A stretch of 64,000 nt of DNA from Roseimaritima ulvae. GTDB taxonomy: Bacteria; Planctomycetota; Planctomycetia; Pirellulales; Pirellulaceae. This document shows positions 47,077 through 55,439 of this stretch, piece by piece. How positions within the stretch are numbered: the first letter of the stretch is position 1; each line of letters opens with the position of its first letter. A program made the position numbers and the translations under genes. Below the pieces are notes generated by a model, which was given only the letters and a program-made list of their open reading frames with translations, was not told the DNA's origin and did no database searches. The stretch lies in the NCBI RefSeq assembly GCF_008065135.1, contig NZ_CP042914.1, positions 2,108,001-2,172,000 on the forward strand, in the 5' to 3' direction.

Positions 47077-48501
47077 ATGACGGCCACCGAGAACCAGCTG
47101 AATGGTTCATCGCAGTCCGAATCCCACGTGTTACCAACCGACGAGCACGTGTTGAGCACCTTGGAGCGAGATGGGGGCCGTCGTTGGTTGTCTCCGCTGC
47201 TGTCGACCGGATACTGGTGGCACCGGCGGCGGATGGTGGCGTATGTGTTGATGGTGGTGTTTGTCGCCATTCCTCATCTAAGATTGGGCGGCAAGCCGCT
47301 GATCCTGCTGGACATCGCGGCCCGTGAATTCACCATCCTGGGCAAAACCTTTCTGCCCACCGACACGGTGTTGTTGGCTCTGCTGATCCTCAGCGTGTTC
47401 ATCAGCATCGTCCTGATCACGGCCTTGGCCGGGCGGGCTTGGTGCGGTTGGGCGTGCCCGCAGACCGTGTATATGGAATATTTATTTCGGCCCATCGACC
47501 GCTTCTTCGACGGTGTTACTGGCAAAGGCGGACGTGCCAAAGCCGGACGGTCGCCGCTGTGGCAGGTAGCGCGAATCGCCGTGTATGTGTTGCTGAGCAT
47601 GTTTTTGGCGCACACATTTCTGGCTTACTTTGTCGGCACCGAACGGCTGGCGCTGTGGGTGCGTTCCTCGCCAGTAGAGCACCCCACGGCGTTTATCGTG
47701 ATGGCGGTGACCACCGGGGCCATGCTGTTCGACTTCCTGTATTTCCGCGAACAGATGTGCACGTTGGCCTGCCCCTACGGACGGTTTCAGTCGGTAATGT
47801 TGGATGAGCAATCGCTGATCGTTGCATACGATCCGGTCCGCGGCGAACCTCGGAAGAAAGGCAAGCATCGTCCCGGCGACGCGGCGGGCGACTGTGTGGA
47901 CTGCAACCGCTGTGTGGTGGTTTGTCCGACCGGCATCGACATCCGCCAAGGTTTGCAGATGGAATGCATTAACTGCACGCAGTGCATCGACGCCTGTGAC
48001 GACGTGATGCGCCGCGTGGGCACTCCGACGGGCTTGATTCGCTACAGTTCGCAAAACGCCATCGATCGCAAGCCGCAACGTTTCCTGCGAGCTCGCACGA
48101 TCATTTATCCGATCATCCTGGTGTTGGTATTCAGCGGTTTCGGGTATGCCTTGACCACCAAACGCGGTTTTGATGCGCGACTGATGCGTGGTAAGGGAGC
48201 GCCGTTTTCGATGTCCACCGTGGGCAACGTTTCCAATTCCTTCCAGATTCGGCTGGTCAACCGCACCGACCAAGACCAATCGTATCAGTTTACGATTTCG
48301 GGAATCGAGGGGGCCGAGTTATCGATCGTCGACGAGCAGTTATTGACGATCGAACCGGGAGGCAGCCGCGTCGTGCCCGTGACCGTCTCCTTTCCTGTCG
48401 GTTTAACGGCCGGGGATGGCAATCACTTGGGTGAGCTGGAAATTCGCGACGACAATGATCACCAACGCATCCTTTCCCTGCGTGTGCTAGGGCCCCGTTA
48501 G
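47077..48501 (+). CDS. ccoG: Cytochrome oxidase accessory protein CcoG/FixG
   Basis: 474 residues. GGAG 8 nt before the ATG. Membrane helices, CGWACPQTVYMEYLFRPID, CTLACPYGRFQSVMLDEQS and two 4Fe-4S clusters (CVDCNRCVVVCPTGIDIRQG and CINCTQCIDACDDVM). The C-terminal Ig-like IG-FixG domain is present. CcoG is a cupric reductase that helps copper reach the oxidase. It follows ccoP by 33 nt. Confidence 0.96.
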   Translation: MTATENQLNGSSQSESHVLPTDEHVLSTLERDGGRRWLSPLLSTGYWWHRRRMVAYVLMVVFVAIPHLRLGGKPLILLDIAAREFTILGKTFLPTDTVLLALLILSVFISIVLITALAGRAWCGWACPQTVYMEYLFRPIDRFFDGVTGKGGRAKAGRSPLWQVARIAVYVLLSMFLAHTFLAYFVGTERLALWVRSSPVEHPTAFIVMAVTTGAMLFDFLYFREQMCTLACPYGRFQSVMLDEQSLIVAYDPVRGEPRKKGKHRPGDAAGDCVDCNRCVVVCPTGIDIRQGLQMECINCTQCIDACDDVMRRVGTPTGLIRYSSQNAIDRKPQRFLRARTIIYPIILVLVFSGFGYALTTKRGFDARLMRGKGAPFSMSTVGNVSNSFQIRLVNRTDQDQSYQFTISGIEGAELSIVDEQLLTIEPGGSRVVPVTVSFPVGLTAGDGNHLGELEIRDDNDHQRILSLRVLGPR

Positions 48502-48522
48502 GGGAAAAGTGGAGTCCATCCA

Positions 48523-49041
48523 ATGAATTTAAATGCATCGCCCAATGCCTACGAAGCGGTCGCTGAACGCAAAGCCAAACGGTTTTGGGTCTCGCTCGTG
48601 GTGGGCTTGTTGAGCCTGCAGTTGGTGATCGGATACGTCGCCGTTCGGTTAGCCCTCGGCGACCCCACGGTGGCCATCGTGCCGGACTATCATCAAGCCG
48701 CACTGAACTGGGACAAACAACAAGCCGCGCTGACGGCGGCGGATCGGTTGGGTTTGGTGACCGACTTGGAAGTTTCTAAAGTGGCCGACTCTCAGGGAGT
48801 ACGTGCGATTTTATTCTCCATTAAGGACGACGACGGGCACTCCGTATCCGACCTGCAGGTAACCGCCACCGTGTACCGGCACGCTCGAGCGGGACAGCCA
48901 CAGACGGTGCCGCTGACCGACGTGGGCGACGGCAAATTCATGGCAACCACCTCGATGGCCGAGGCCGGATTGTGGCAGGTTGATCTGGAGGTACAAGGAG
49001 CGGCCGAGCCGATCCGAGTGTCTCGAGAATTTTCTCTCTAA
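48523..49041 (+). CDS. ccoH: FixH/CcoH-like assembly protein
   Basis: 172 residues with one N-terminal membrane helix (FWVSLVVGLLSLQLVIGYVA) and a periplasmic domain holding DYHQAALNWDKQQAALTAAD, the FixH signature, and a C-terminal LWQVDLEVQGAAEPIRVSRE. Needed for assembly of cbb3 oxidases in Rhizobia. It follows ccoG by 21 nt. Confidence 0.9.
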   Translation: MNLNASPNAYEAVAERKAKRFWVSLVVGLLSLQLVIGYVAVRLALGDPTVAIVPDYHQAALNWDKQQAALTAADRLGLVTDLEVSKVADSQGVRAILFSIKDDDGHSVSDLQVTATVYRHARAGQPQTVPLTDVGDGKFMATTSMAEAGLWQVDLEVQGAAEPIRVSREFSL

Positions 49042-49057
49042 CGACGGTTTCCGACGT

Positions 49058-49927
49058 ATGTGGTATTTGTTGTTCGCCATCGTCTCGGCCAGTCTGCTGG
49101 GCAGCCTGCACTGCGTCGGCATGTGTGGTCCGCTGGCGATTCTGGCCAGCGGCGCCGGCGCCGGTGTGCCGCGCCGGCGAGTGGCGTTGTCGACCGGGTT
49201 GTATCATCTGGGCCGCCTAAACACGTATTTGTTGGCAGGTTCGCTGGGAGGTTATCTTGGCAGCTTGGTCGACATCGGCGGTGAAATGATCGGTTGGCAA
49301 GTGACCGCGGCGCGGCTGGTGGGGCTGGCGATGGTGGTGATTGGAGCGGCCAAGCTGTGGTCGCGATGGTACGTAAAACCGGCGGTCGGACAGCCCAAAC
49401 CCTCGCTGGTCGCCGGAGCCTTGGTGCGACTGCGGCCGCTGCTGGCCAAACGTTCGCCGACGGTACGAGCTTACGGCATCGGCTTCTTGACGACCTTCCT
49501 GCCCTGCGGCTGGTTGTACTTGTTCGCGTTGGTCGCGGCGGCCACCGGCAGTGCGGCGATGGGCGCTTTGGTGATGTTTGCCTTCTGGATCGGCACGCTG
49601 CCGGCGCTGACCAGCTTGATCGCCGGAGCGGGCTGGCTGTCGAAGCGGTCGGCTGGATTTGTGCCGATCACCACGGCGGTGTTGCTGATGTTGACCGGCT
49701 GTTTCACCTTCACCGGACGCGGATTCGCCGCCATGGATTCGCTGGAAAGCCTCCGCGGCGCGGCCCTAACTGCGCCGCTCGATGCGGCCACTCAGCAACT
49801 CGCTCCGGCCGCCGACCCAGCGGCGTTGCTCGAACACGTGCACGGCGTCGGCGAAGTGGAACTGCCCTGTTGCCGAGCGGCGCGGGAAGCGGCCGAGGCG
49901 CTCGCCGCCGAGGAAGCCAACGAATGA
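49058..49927 (+). CDS. SafE/DsbD-like membrane protein of the oxidase locus
   Basis: 289 residues from ATG (MWYLLFAIVSASLLGSLHCV), 16 nt after ccoH. Six or so membrane helices with SLHCVGMCGPLAIL and LTTFLPCGWLYLFALVAAAT, the two Cys-bearing motifs of the sulfite exporter TauE/SafE group (COG2836), many of which sit beside ccoGHIS and are thought to aid copper or thiol transfer. The C-terminal tail HVHGVGEVELPCC contains His and a Cys pair, a possible metal site. Its stop overlaps the ccoI start. Confidence 0.88.
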   Translation: MWYLLFAIVSASLLGSLHCVGMCGPLAILASGAGAGVPRRRVALSTGLYHLGRLNTYLLAGSLGGYLGSLVDIGGEMIGWQVTAARLVGLAMVVIGAAKLWSRWYVKPAVGQPKPSLVAGALVRLRPLLAKRSPTVRAYGIGFLTTFLPCGWLYLFALVAAATGSAAMGALVMFAFWIGTLPALTSLIAGAGWLSKRSAGFVPITTAVLLMLTGCFTFTGRGFAAMDSLESLRGAALTAPLDAATQQLAPAADPAALLEHVHGVGEVELPCCRAAREAAEALAAEEANE

Positions 49928-52476
49928 TCGAACAGCTCGGCTCGCACCCTTCGGATGCCGACGCGCCGGAGCCGGACGCGGATGCCGGCTGCAGCGCCGC
50001 TCGCTTGCCCTGTCGGCACTGCGGTTTATCCACGCCCTGTGCGGTCGGTGTTGATCCGGAAACCGTGTTCTGTTGCAACGGTTGCCGCGGTGCGTACCAA
50101 CTGATTCAAGGTTGGGGACTGGGATCGTTTTATGCGCTGCGGGATAGCAATACCACTTCGGCGACCCCTACGGCCGGTTCCAGCGAGGCGGCGTTGGAGG
50201 TGTTTGACAACGATGAGTTCCTGGGGGATTCGAAACCGCGTCCGCAGAGCGACGGGTTGTACCAAACCGATCTGGCCTTGCTGGGGCTGCACTGTGCGGC
50301 CTGCGCTTGGTTGATCGAAAACGTAGCCTCCCAAACGGCGGGCTGGCACGCGGCGAGGGTCAAGTTGAGCGACCACACGATCCGCATCGTGTTTGACCCG
50401 CAGAAGCTGAAGCTGAGCGAGATCGCGCGGCTGTTGCGGCGTGTGGGGTATGAACTCACGCCTTTGTCTAACGATCGCAACGACGCGTACCAGCAACAGA
50501 ATCGCAAGCTGTTGATGAACATCGCCGTGGCCGGGTTTTGTGCCGCCAACGCGATGTGGATCGCGATCGGGCTGTACGCGGGCGAGGCGACTTGGGTGGC
50601 CGGTGAACATCGCACGTTCTTTCGCTTGATCGGCACCGGACTGGGGATCGCCGCCGTGCTGTTGCCGGGTCGGACGTTCCTGGTAGGGGCTCTGGCGGCC
50701 TTGCGGACCCGCACGCCGCACATGGATTTGCCCGTAGCGTTGGGTTTGACGGTCGGTTCGCTGGCGGGGCTGATCAACGTCTTACAGGATCGCGGGGAAG
50801 TTTATTTCGACTCGCTGGCCGTGTTGGTGTTTTTGTTGTTGATCGGACGCTGGTTGCAGTTTCATCAGCAGCACCGAGCGGCTCGATCGGTCGACCTATT
50901 GCTGCGAATCACCCCACGACACGCTCATCGCCTGGCCGCCGATGGAACCGTCGCGGTGGTGTTGGCTGATCGCTTGCGAGCCGGTGACACGGTGCGGATC
51001 GCGGCGGGAGATAGTTTGCCCGCCGATGGCCGGATCACCCGCGGTCAGTCGCTGGTCGATCGTTCTTTGCTGACCGGAGAAAGCCATCCGGTGCGAGTGG
51101 TCGAGGGCGACGAGGTGGAAGCGGGAATTGTGAACCTGCAAAGCGAATTGGACGTGGAGGTCACGGCCAGCGGGCAGGACAGCCGCATCGGCCAAGTCAT
51201 GCAGAGCGTTGCCGAAGCGGCCGGTGAGCGGACGCCGATCGTCCAACTGGCCGATCGGATTGGAGGCGTGTTTGTGGTTGTGGTTTCGACCCTGGCCCTG
51301 CTGACCTTCGCGGCTTGGCTGACGGTCGATTGGCAAACCGCGGCGTCGGCGGCCACCTCTCTGTTGATCGTGGCTTGCCCATGTGCCCTGGCTCTGGCGA
51401 CTCCCTTGGCCGTGGCAGTCGCCATCGGCAAATCGGCACGGCAAAAGATTTTTATTCGCGACGGCAGTACTTTCGGGCAACTGGCCAAGCCCGGCACGAT
51501 CTGGTTCGACAAAACGGGTACGTTGACCGAAGGCAGGTTGTCGGCTCGGCTGTTGCAAGGTGACCGGCAAACGCTGGCGCTGGCCGCGGCGGTCGAACGC
51601 GGTTGCCAACACCCGATCGCCGCTGCAATCATCCGCGAAGCAGAACTTCACCCTCCCTCTGGGAGGGTCGAGCGTCAGCGAGGGGAGGGCGAAGTACTGC
51701 CCCCACCTCCTCCCACGGCTCAATCCGTCACGGTCGAAGTCGGCGGCGTGCGGGGGCGTTATCAGGGACACTCGCTGGCGGTCGGAAACCTGGATTTTTT
51801 AACGCGTCAGAACGTGGTGATCGGCGCAGCCACAGAGGATGCGATCGAGCGTTGTTTGGCTGACGGCAGCAGTCCGATTCTGATCGCCGTCGATGGGGTG
51901 GCTGCGGCTACATTGGCCGTTTCGGACGAACTAAAAACCGACGCTCGAGCGATGATCGAACGTTGGACGCAAGCGGGCTGGGAAGTGGGAATTTTGTCGG
52001 GCGACCATCCGGACATCGTCGATCGGATCGGGCACCGCTTAGGGTTGCCGGCGGCAGCTTGCCGCGGTGGGTTATCGCCCGAAGACAAACTGAGCATCGT
52101 CCGCGACAGCACGGCGGCAACGACCGTGATGGTCGGGGATGGGGCCAACGATGCAGCGGCCTTGGCGGCGGCGGACGTGGGCATCGCCGTGCGTGGCGGC
52201 GCGGAGGTCAGCTTGCGAGCCGCGCCGGTGTTTGTCGCTTCAGGGGGCCTGTCCGCGTTGGGCCGACTGGTGCACGCCGCCCGCAACACCACGGCTTTGA
52301 TCTATACCGCTTTTGCGGTCTCGTTGACGTATAATCTGATCGCCGTCGGATTGGCGATGGCCGGACTAATCAGCCCACTGGTGGCCGCCGTGCTGATGCC
52401 CATCAGTTCGGTCAGCGTGTTGTCGTTGTGTTTTCTGTGGCCGATCTATTCCTCTTCGCAAAGGACCGCATCGTGA
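49924..52476 (+). CDS. ccoI: Copper-exporting P1B-type ATPase CcoI
   Basis: 850 residues from the ATG that overlaps the upstream stop (ATGA); a frame open to 49294 is rejected. N-terminal Cys cluster (CRHCG, then CCNGCRGAYQLI), an HMA-like segment with LHCAACAWLI near residue 125, membrane helices with the ion-binding VACPCALALATPLA at about 482, DKTGTLTEG at about 530, the HP motif and MVGDGANDAAAL at about 736. It loads copper for cbb3. Between the HP motif and the next conserved block lies a 49-bp family C repeat (51646-51694) that is translated as an extra loop. Confidence 0.94.
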   Translation: MIEQLGSHPSDADAPEPDADAGCSAARLPCRHCGLSTPCAVGVDPETVFCCNGCRGAYQLIQGWGLGSFYALRDSNTTSATPTAGSSEAALEVFDNDEFLGDSKPRPQSDGLYQTDLALLGLHCAACAWLIENVASQTAGWHAARVKLSDHTIRIVFDPQKLKLSEIARLLRRVGYELTPLSNDRNDAYQQQNRKLLMNIAVAGFCAANAMWIAIGLYAGEATWVAGEHRTFFRLIGTGLGIAAVLLPGRTFLVGALAALRTRTPHMDLPVALGLTVGSLAGLINVLQDRGEVYFDSLAVLVFLLLIGRWLQFHQQHRAARSVDLLLRITPRHAHRLAADGTVAVVLADRLRAGDTVRIAAGDSLPADGRITRGQSLVDRSLLTGESHPVRVVEGDEVEAGIVNLQSELDVEVTASGQDSRIGQVMQSVAEAAGERTPIVQLADRIGGVFVVVVSTLALLTFAAWLTVDWQTAASAATSLLIVACPCALALATPLAVAVAIGKSARQKIFIRDGSTFGQLAKPGTIWFDKTGTLTEGRLSARLLQGDRQTLALAAAVERGCQHPIAAAIIREAELHPPSGRVERQRGEGEVLPPPPPTAQSVTVEVGGVRGRYQGHSLAVGNLDFLTRQNVVIGAATEDAIERCLADGSSPILIAVDGVAAATLAVSDELKTDARAMIERWTQAGWEVGILSGDHPDIVDRIGHRLGLPAAACRGGLSPEDKLSIVRDSTAATTVMVGDGANDAAALAAADVGIAVRGGAEVSLRAAPVFVASGGLSALGRLVHAARNTTALIYTAFAVSLTYNLIAVGLAMAGLISPLVAAVLMPISSVSVLSLCFLWPIYSSSQRTAS
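51646..51694. repeat. Family C repeat within the ccoI coding sequence
   Basis: CTTCACCCTCCCTCTGGGAG begins and AGCGAGGGGAGGGCGAAG ends this 49-bp unit, matching intergenic copies at 11073-11120 (inverse orientation) and in both MITE-like elements. It is translated as HPPSGRVERQRGEGE between EAEL and VLPPPPPTAQ, and the frame of the ATPase is kept, with the Pro-rich stretch that follows also lacking family similarity. Confidence 0.9.
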
Positions 52477-52658
52477 GTGTGTTGTATATCGCGTTGCCGC
52501 TGGCTCTGCTGCTCGGCGGTGGCGGCATGCTGGCCTGTGTGTACTGCATTCGCAACGGGCAGTACGAAGATTTGGATACGCCGGCCATCCGCATCCTGGT
52601 GGACGAAAGACCAACCGAGGACGCGAACGACGCCGAGGACGCGGCGGAGACGGCTTAG
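52473..52658 (+). CDS. ccoS: CcoS-like small membrane protein
   Basis: 61 residues. GTG start overlapping the ccoI stop (GTGA), with AAGGA about 7 nt upstream; a frame open further upstream within ccoI is rejected. Single membrane helix (YIALPLALLLGGGGMLACVY) then GQYEDLDTPAIRIL, the CcoS signature. Required for inserting cofactors into cbb3 oxidase. An acidic tail ends the protein. Confidence 0.92.
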   Translation: MSVLYIALPLALLLGGGGMLACVYCIRNGQYEDLDTPAIRILVDERPTEDANDAEDAAETA

Positions 52659-53106
52659 CTGCGGGGCCGCTGTCGCGAATTAATCAGCTGTTTAGCAGCG
52701 ACAAGCTGTCGTTGCATTCGGCCAAGATCATCGCCGATGCAGGTCGGTTTCGCCATCGACCAACGCCTCTCGTACCATGGGCCCCCGGCCCGTGGAAAAG
52801 CGCACAAGTAGCATGGGCCCCCGGCCCGTGTAAAAACGCACAAGTAGCATGGGCCCCCGGCCCGTGGGAAAGCGCACACGGGCCGGGGACCCATGCTACA
52901 TCGAAGGACCGCACACGGGCCGGGGGCCCATGCTACATCGAAGGACCGCACGCGGGCCGAGCGTCGTACTCACCCTGAAATTCGTGCTCCAACCATTTTT
53001 CTGTGTAACAGGCTGTGGACGATTTCGCTTCCTCTGTTGACTGCGTTCGTGCAACGCGGTTTCGAAAATTAGGTCCATCTCGTACGAATTATCGGGGGAA
53101 GAAGCG
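52659..53106. other. Intergenic region with GC-rich palindromic repeats
   Basis: 448 nt. It contains the family F array (52773-52970), and before it the string GCGACAAGCTGTCG as a possible small stem. No gene. A good ribosome binding site (GGGGGAAG) lies at its right end, before 53107. Confidence 0.7.
52773..52970. repeat. Family F array, three direct and two inverted units
   Basis: CATGGGCCCCCGGCCCGTG starts at about 52776, 52813 and 52848 (direct). Their inverse CACGGGCCGGGGACCCATG and its neighbour CACGGGCCGGGGGCCCATG follow at about 52877 and 52914. Each is almost palindromic. Direct and inverted units can pair into one large stem, which may act as a transcription barrier after ccoS. Confidence 0.85.
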
Positions 53107-53570
53107 ATGAATTACCAAGGTAATCAAAGACTTACCGGCAGCGTATTGGGGCCCGCCAAACTGTTGCTAATGTTGTTGGCCAAGCCCTGGCGAACAGCGG
53201 CTACGGGATCTCCAACTATCACAACCCATCTGACGGCGATTCGCAGGGCGGAGGCTTGAGTCCGAGTTCAATCCAATTCAAGCACCCTCTCGAAGACGCT
53301 CTGATCATCGGGGGACGCGGCAGCCTGAGCGGCTTCGAATTCGACGGGACTGGGGGATCATTGTCGGAACAATTGAAGAAGGGCGGCAAGAAGCAGGGGA
53401 CGAGCGACGATGATGACGATGATGGCCGCTCGCCACAAGGTTCGCCCGTGTTTGATGATTTTATGGTCGGCCCACCAGAGCTGATCAATCCCAACCCAAC
53501 TCATGAGCTCAGCGAATTCGAAGTTGTGCTGTTCGTGTTGGAGCTGCTGGAGGGTCAAGAACGACTATAA
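53107..53570 (+). pseudogene. Hypothetical gene with probable frameshift
   Basis: A strong ribosome binding site (GGGGGAAG) precedes the ATG at 53107, giving MNYQGNQRLTGSVLG. At GGGGCCC (53148-53154) the sensible reading jumps one frame to ARQTVANVVGQALANSGYGI and then runs to a stop at 53570, with an Asp run and PTHELSEFEVVLFVLELLEG near the end. One missing base would join both parts into a protein of about 155 residues. I do not recognise the family. An open frame from TTG 53256 exists alone, but has no ribosome binding site of note. Confidence 0.5.
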
Positions 53571-53809
53571 TGTCAGCAGTGGGAGATCTTTACGCGTTCA
53601 TTCTCGAAGAGACCCGCAATCAAGCACGCGGTCAAGATACATGTTCAACGGTCGCGACGTTCGACGCGTTGCGTCGGAGCCTTACATTCCACATCGACGG
53701 CGGACGTTCGTTACGTCCGCCGTCCGATGTTGCCGCAATGCTTCCGCGACACTGTCCGAACGATACGACTCATGGAACCCAACCGACATCTGGAAGGTTC
53801 TGCAGTTGA
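53570..53809 (+). CDS. Small ORF coupled to the preceding gene
   Basis: 79 residues. Its ATG overlaps the previous stop (TAATG), a typical coupling. The first 50 residues (MSAVGDLYAFILEETRNQAR and onwards) look like normal protein; the end becomes Pro/His-rich, and the frame probably breaks around 53700-53780, where another frame takes over with acyl-carrier-protein-like sequence. A decayed gene is likely. Confidence 0.35.
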   Translation: MSAVGDLYAFILEETRNQARGQDTCSTVATFDALRRSLTFHIDGGRSLRPPSDVAAMLPRHCPNDTTHGTQPTSGRFCS

Positions 53810-53889
53810 TTATCGTTGAACAGCTCGGCGTCCCGAAGGACGATGGCACGCCCAATACCAGCTTTGTCTATGACCTGGGCTGCGACTGA
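53782..53889 (+). pseudogene. Acyl carrier protein-like fragment
   Basis: In the frame ending at 53889, the residues DIWKVLQLIIVEQLGVPKDD and then SFVYDLGCD match the N-terminal half of acyl carrier proteins (I-x-E-Q-L-G-V ... S-F-x-x-D-L-G-x-D). The stop codon falls exactly where the phosphopantetheine Ser should be, so no functional carrier can be made. A family A repeat starts 12 nt later (53902). It is probably the remnant of a gene broken by repeat insertion. Confidence 0.5.
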
Positions 53890-53901
53890 CACGAGGCGAC
53901 G

Positions 53902-54027
53902 GTAGCTACGCTCGCCAGAGCGTGGGCAACGTAGCCTAGGCTTCCAGCCTGGGATGCAGCGCAGTCCCCACCGTCTGGCGACGGTAGCTACGGGAAGCCG
54001 GTCCCACCGTCTGGCGACGGTAGCTAC
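53902..54027. repeat. Family A repeats next to the ACP-like fragment
   Basis: One direct unit (GGTAGCTACGCTCGCCAGAG) and two inverted units (CCACCGTCTGGCGACGGTAG at about 53969 and again at about 54004). Between them is a GGCTTCCAGCCTGGG hairpin. The cluster ends 12 nt before the stop codon of the DUF1552 gene. Confidence 0.85.
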
Positions 54028-54038
54028 GGTTCAGCTTG

Positions 54039-55439
54039 CTACGCGGATAGGTTGGGCAATTCGGCATTGCTGTCGCCGAAGGATTCTAGGTCGATGCCGT
54101 TGCGTCGCAGCATGGCTAAGTACAAATTGCACAGCGGCACTTGGCCTTCGGCCGCTAAGTGTCGGCCGGGGCTAAGCGTCCCGCCGCCACGGCCGGCCAA
54201 GAGGATCGGCAAGTTGTCCGGGTCGTGGCGATTGCCGTCCGAAAAACTCGATCCGAACATCAGCATGCTGTTGTCGAGCAAGCTGCCGTCGCCTTCTTTA
54301 ATCGCTTGCATCTTTTTCAGCATGCGGGCGAATTGTTCGACGTGCCAATGATTAATGCGTTGGTACTGCTCGATCTTCTTCTGGTTGTTTTCATGATGTG
54401 ACAGTTCATGATGCCCGCCTTTGACGCCGTCCAAGAAGGAAAAGTTGCGGCCCGACACGTCGTTGGCAAACATAAACGAAGCCACTCGCGTGGAATCGGT
54501 TTGGAAAGCCAACACCATCAGGTCTAACATCACGTCGATATGTTCGCGGAAGTCGCTGGGCGTACCCGGTTTGTGCCCGGCGACTTCGGCAGCGTCGACG
54601 GGCGGCTGCCAGGATTTGGAGCGATCGCGAGCCGCGAACTCAAGGCGTTTTTCCACCGCTCGCACGGCATCCAGGTACTCATCCATTTTGAATTGGTCGT
54701 CGCGTCCCAGTTGCCCTCGCACGCGACGCGCGTCTTCCAGCACATAGTCCAACAGATGCTGATCCGACTGCAGTGAATCGCTTCCGCCGGCTTGCGACTT
54801 GCCAAACAGGCGTTCGTAAACCACTCGCGGATTGATCTCTTTGGCCACCGGCCGTGTGGGCGTCTGCCAAGAGATATGCGAACCGTACAGACGCGTGTAG
54901 CCGACGTTGCTGTCGACGCCACTGATCACCGCTTCGGTGCCCAGTTCCAGCGAAGGCAACGGAGTTTGGTCGCCCACGTGTTGAGCCAACAGCTGGTCGA
55001 CGGAAATCCCTCCGCTGCTGATGTCTTTGCCCGTGGTTTTGGCAACCGGCATTCCGGTCAGGAAGTTGGCCGTCTTGGCGTAGTGGCCGTCGCCGCCGTG
55101 GCTGTGTTTTTTATCCAGGCCGGACAGCACTAGGACTTCGCTGCGGATGTCTTGCAGGGGCTGCAGCGAAGCGGGCAGTTCGAATTCGGCGCCGGTCTTT
55201 TCCGGCACCCAGGCTTTCTCCCAAACGCCGTTGGGAAAATACAAAAACGCCGAGCGAATCGGTGGTTTGATGGTTGCGCTGGTTCCCGTCGCCCGTGCAA
55301 GCGATGGCAACCAGGGCAGGCCCAGCAGCAGTCCCCCGCCACCGCGGAGCAAACGGCGTCGTGAGAGCAGGTGGCGGCGCACGCGCGAGGTCCGTCGTGG
55401 AGTGGTTGCATCGGAGGCAGGGTTGTGGAATGAGCTCAT
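54039..55439 (-). CDS. DUF1552 family protein with Tat signal
   Basis: 466 residues. Twin-arginine leader (SRRRLLRGGGGLLLGLPW) for export of a folded protein. The DUF1552 body includes SAFLYFPNGVWEKAWVP, VLSGLDKKHSHGGDGHYAKT and the HHELSHH signature (HXXSHH) at about residue 338. Its ATG overlaps the stop of the DUF1592-type gene by four bases, the usual planctomycete gene pair. Biochemical role unknown; possibly metal-binding. Confidence 0.93.
   Translation of the reverse strand: MSSFHNPASDATTPRRTSRVRRHLLSRRRLLRGGGGLLLGLPWLPSLARATGTSATIKPPIRSAFLYFPNGVWEKAWVPEKTGAEFELPASLQPLQDIRSEVLVLSGLDKKHSHGGDGHYAKTANFLTGMPVAKTTGKDISSGGISVDQLLAQHVGDQTPLPSLELGTEAVISGVDSNVGYTRLYGSHISWQTPTRPVAKEINPRVVYERLFGKSQAGGSDSLQSDQHLLDYVLEDARRVRGQLGRDDQFKMDEYLDAVRAVEKRLEFAARDRSKSWQPPVDAAEVAGHKPGTPSDFREHIDVMLDLMVLAFQTDSTRVASFMFANDVSGRNFSFLDGVKGGHHELSHHENNQKKIEQYQRINHWHVEQFARMLKKMQAIKEGDGSLLDNSMLMFGSSFSDGNRHDPDNLPILLAGRGGGTLSPGRHLAAEGQVPLCNLYLAMLRRNGIDLESFGDSNAELPNLSA

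Noticed and set aside
49294-49923. N-terminal extension of ccoI across the SafE-like gene
   Set aside because: It is the out-of-frame shadow of the SafE-like gene; the ATGA overlap at 49924 is the natural start.
52773-52970. Possible CRISPR array
   Set aside because: Units differ in orientation, spacers are nearly identical and the motif is palindromic; no cas gene is near.
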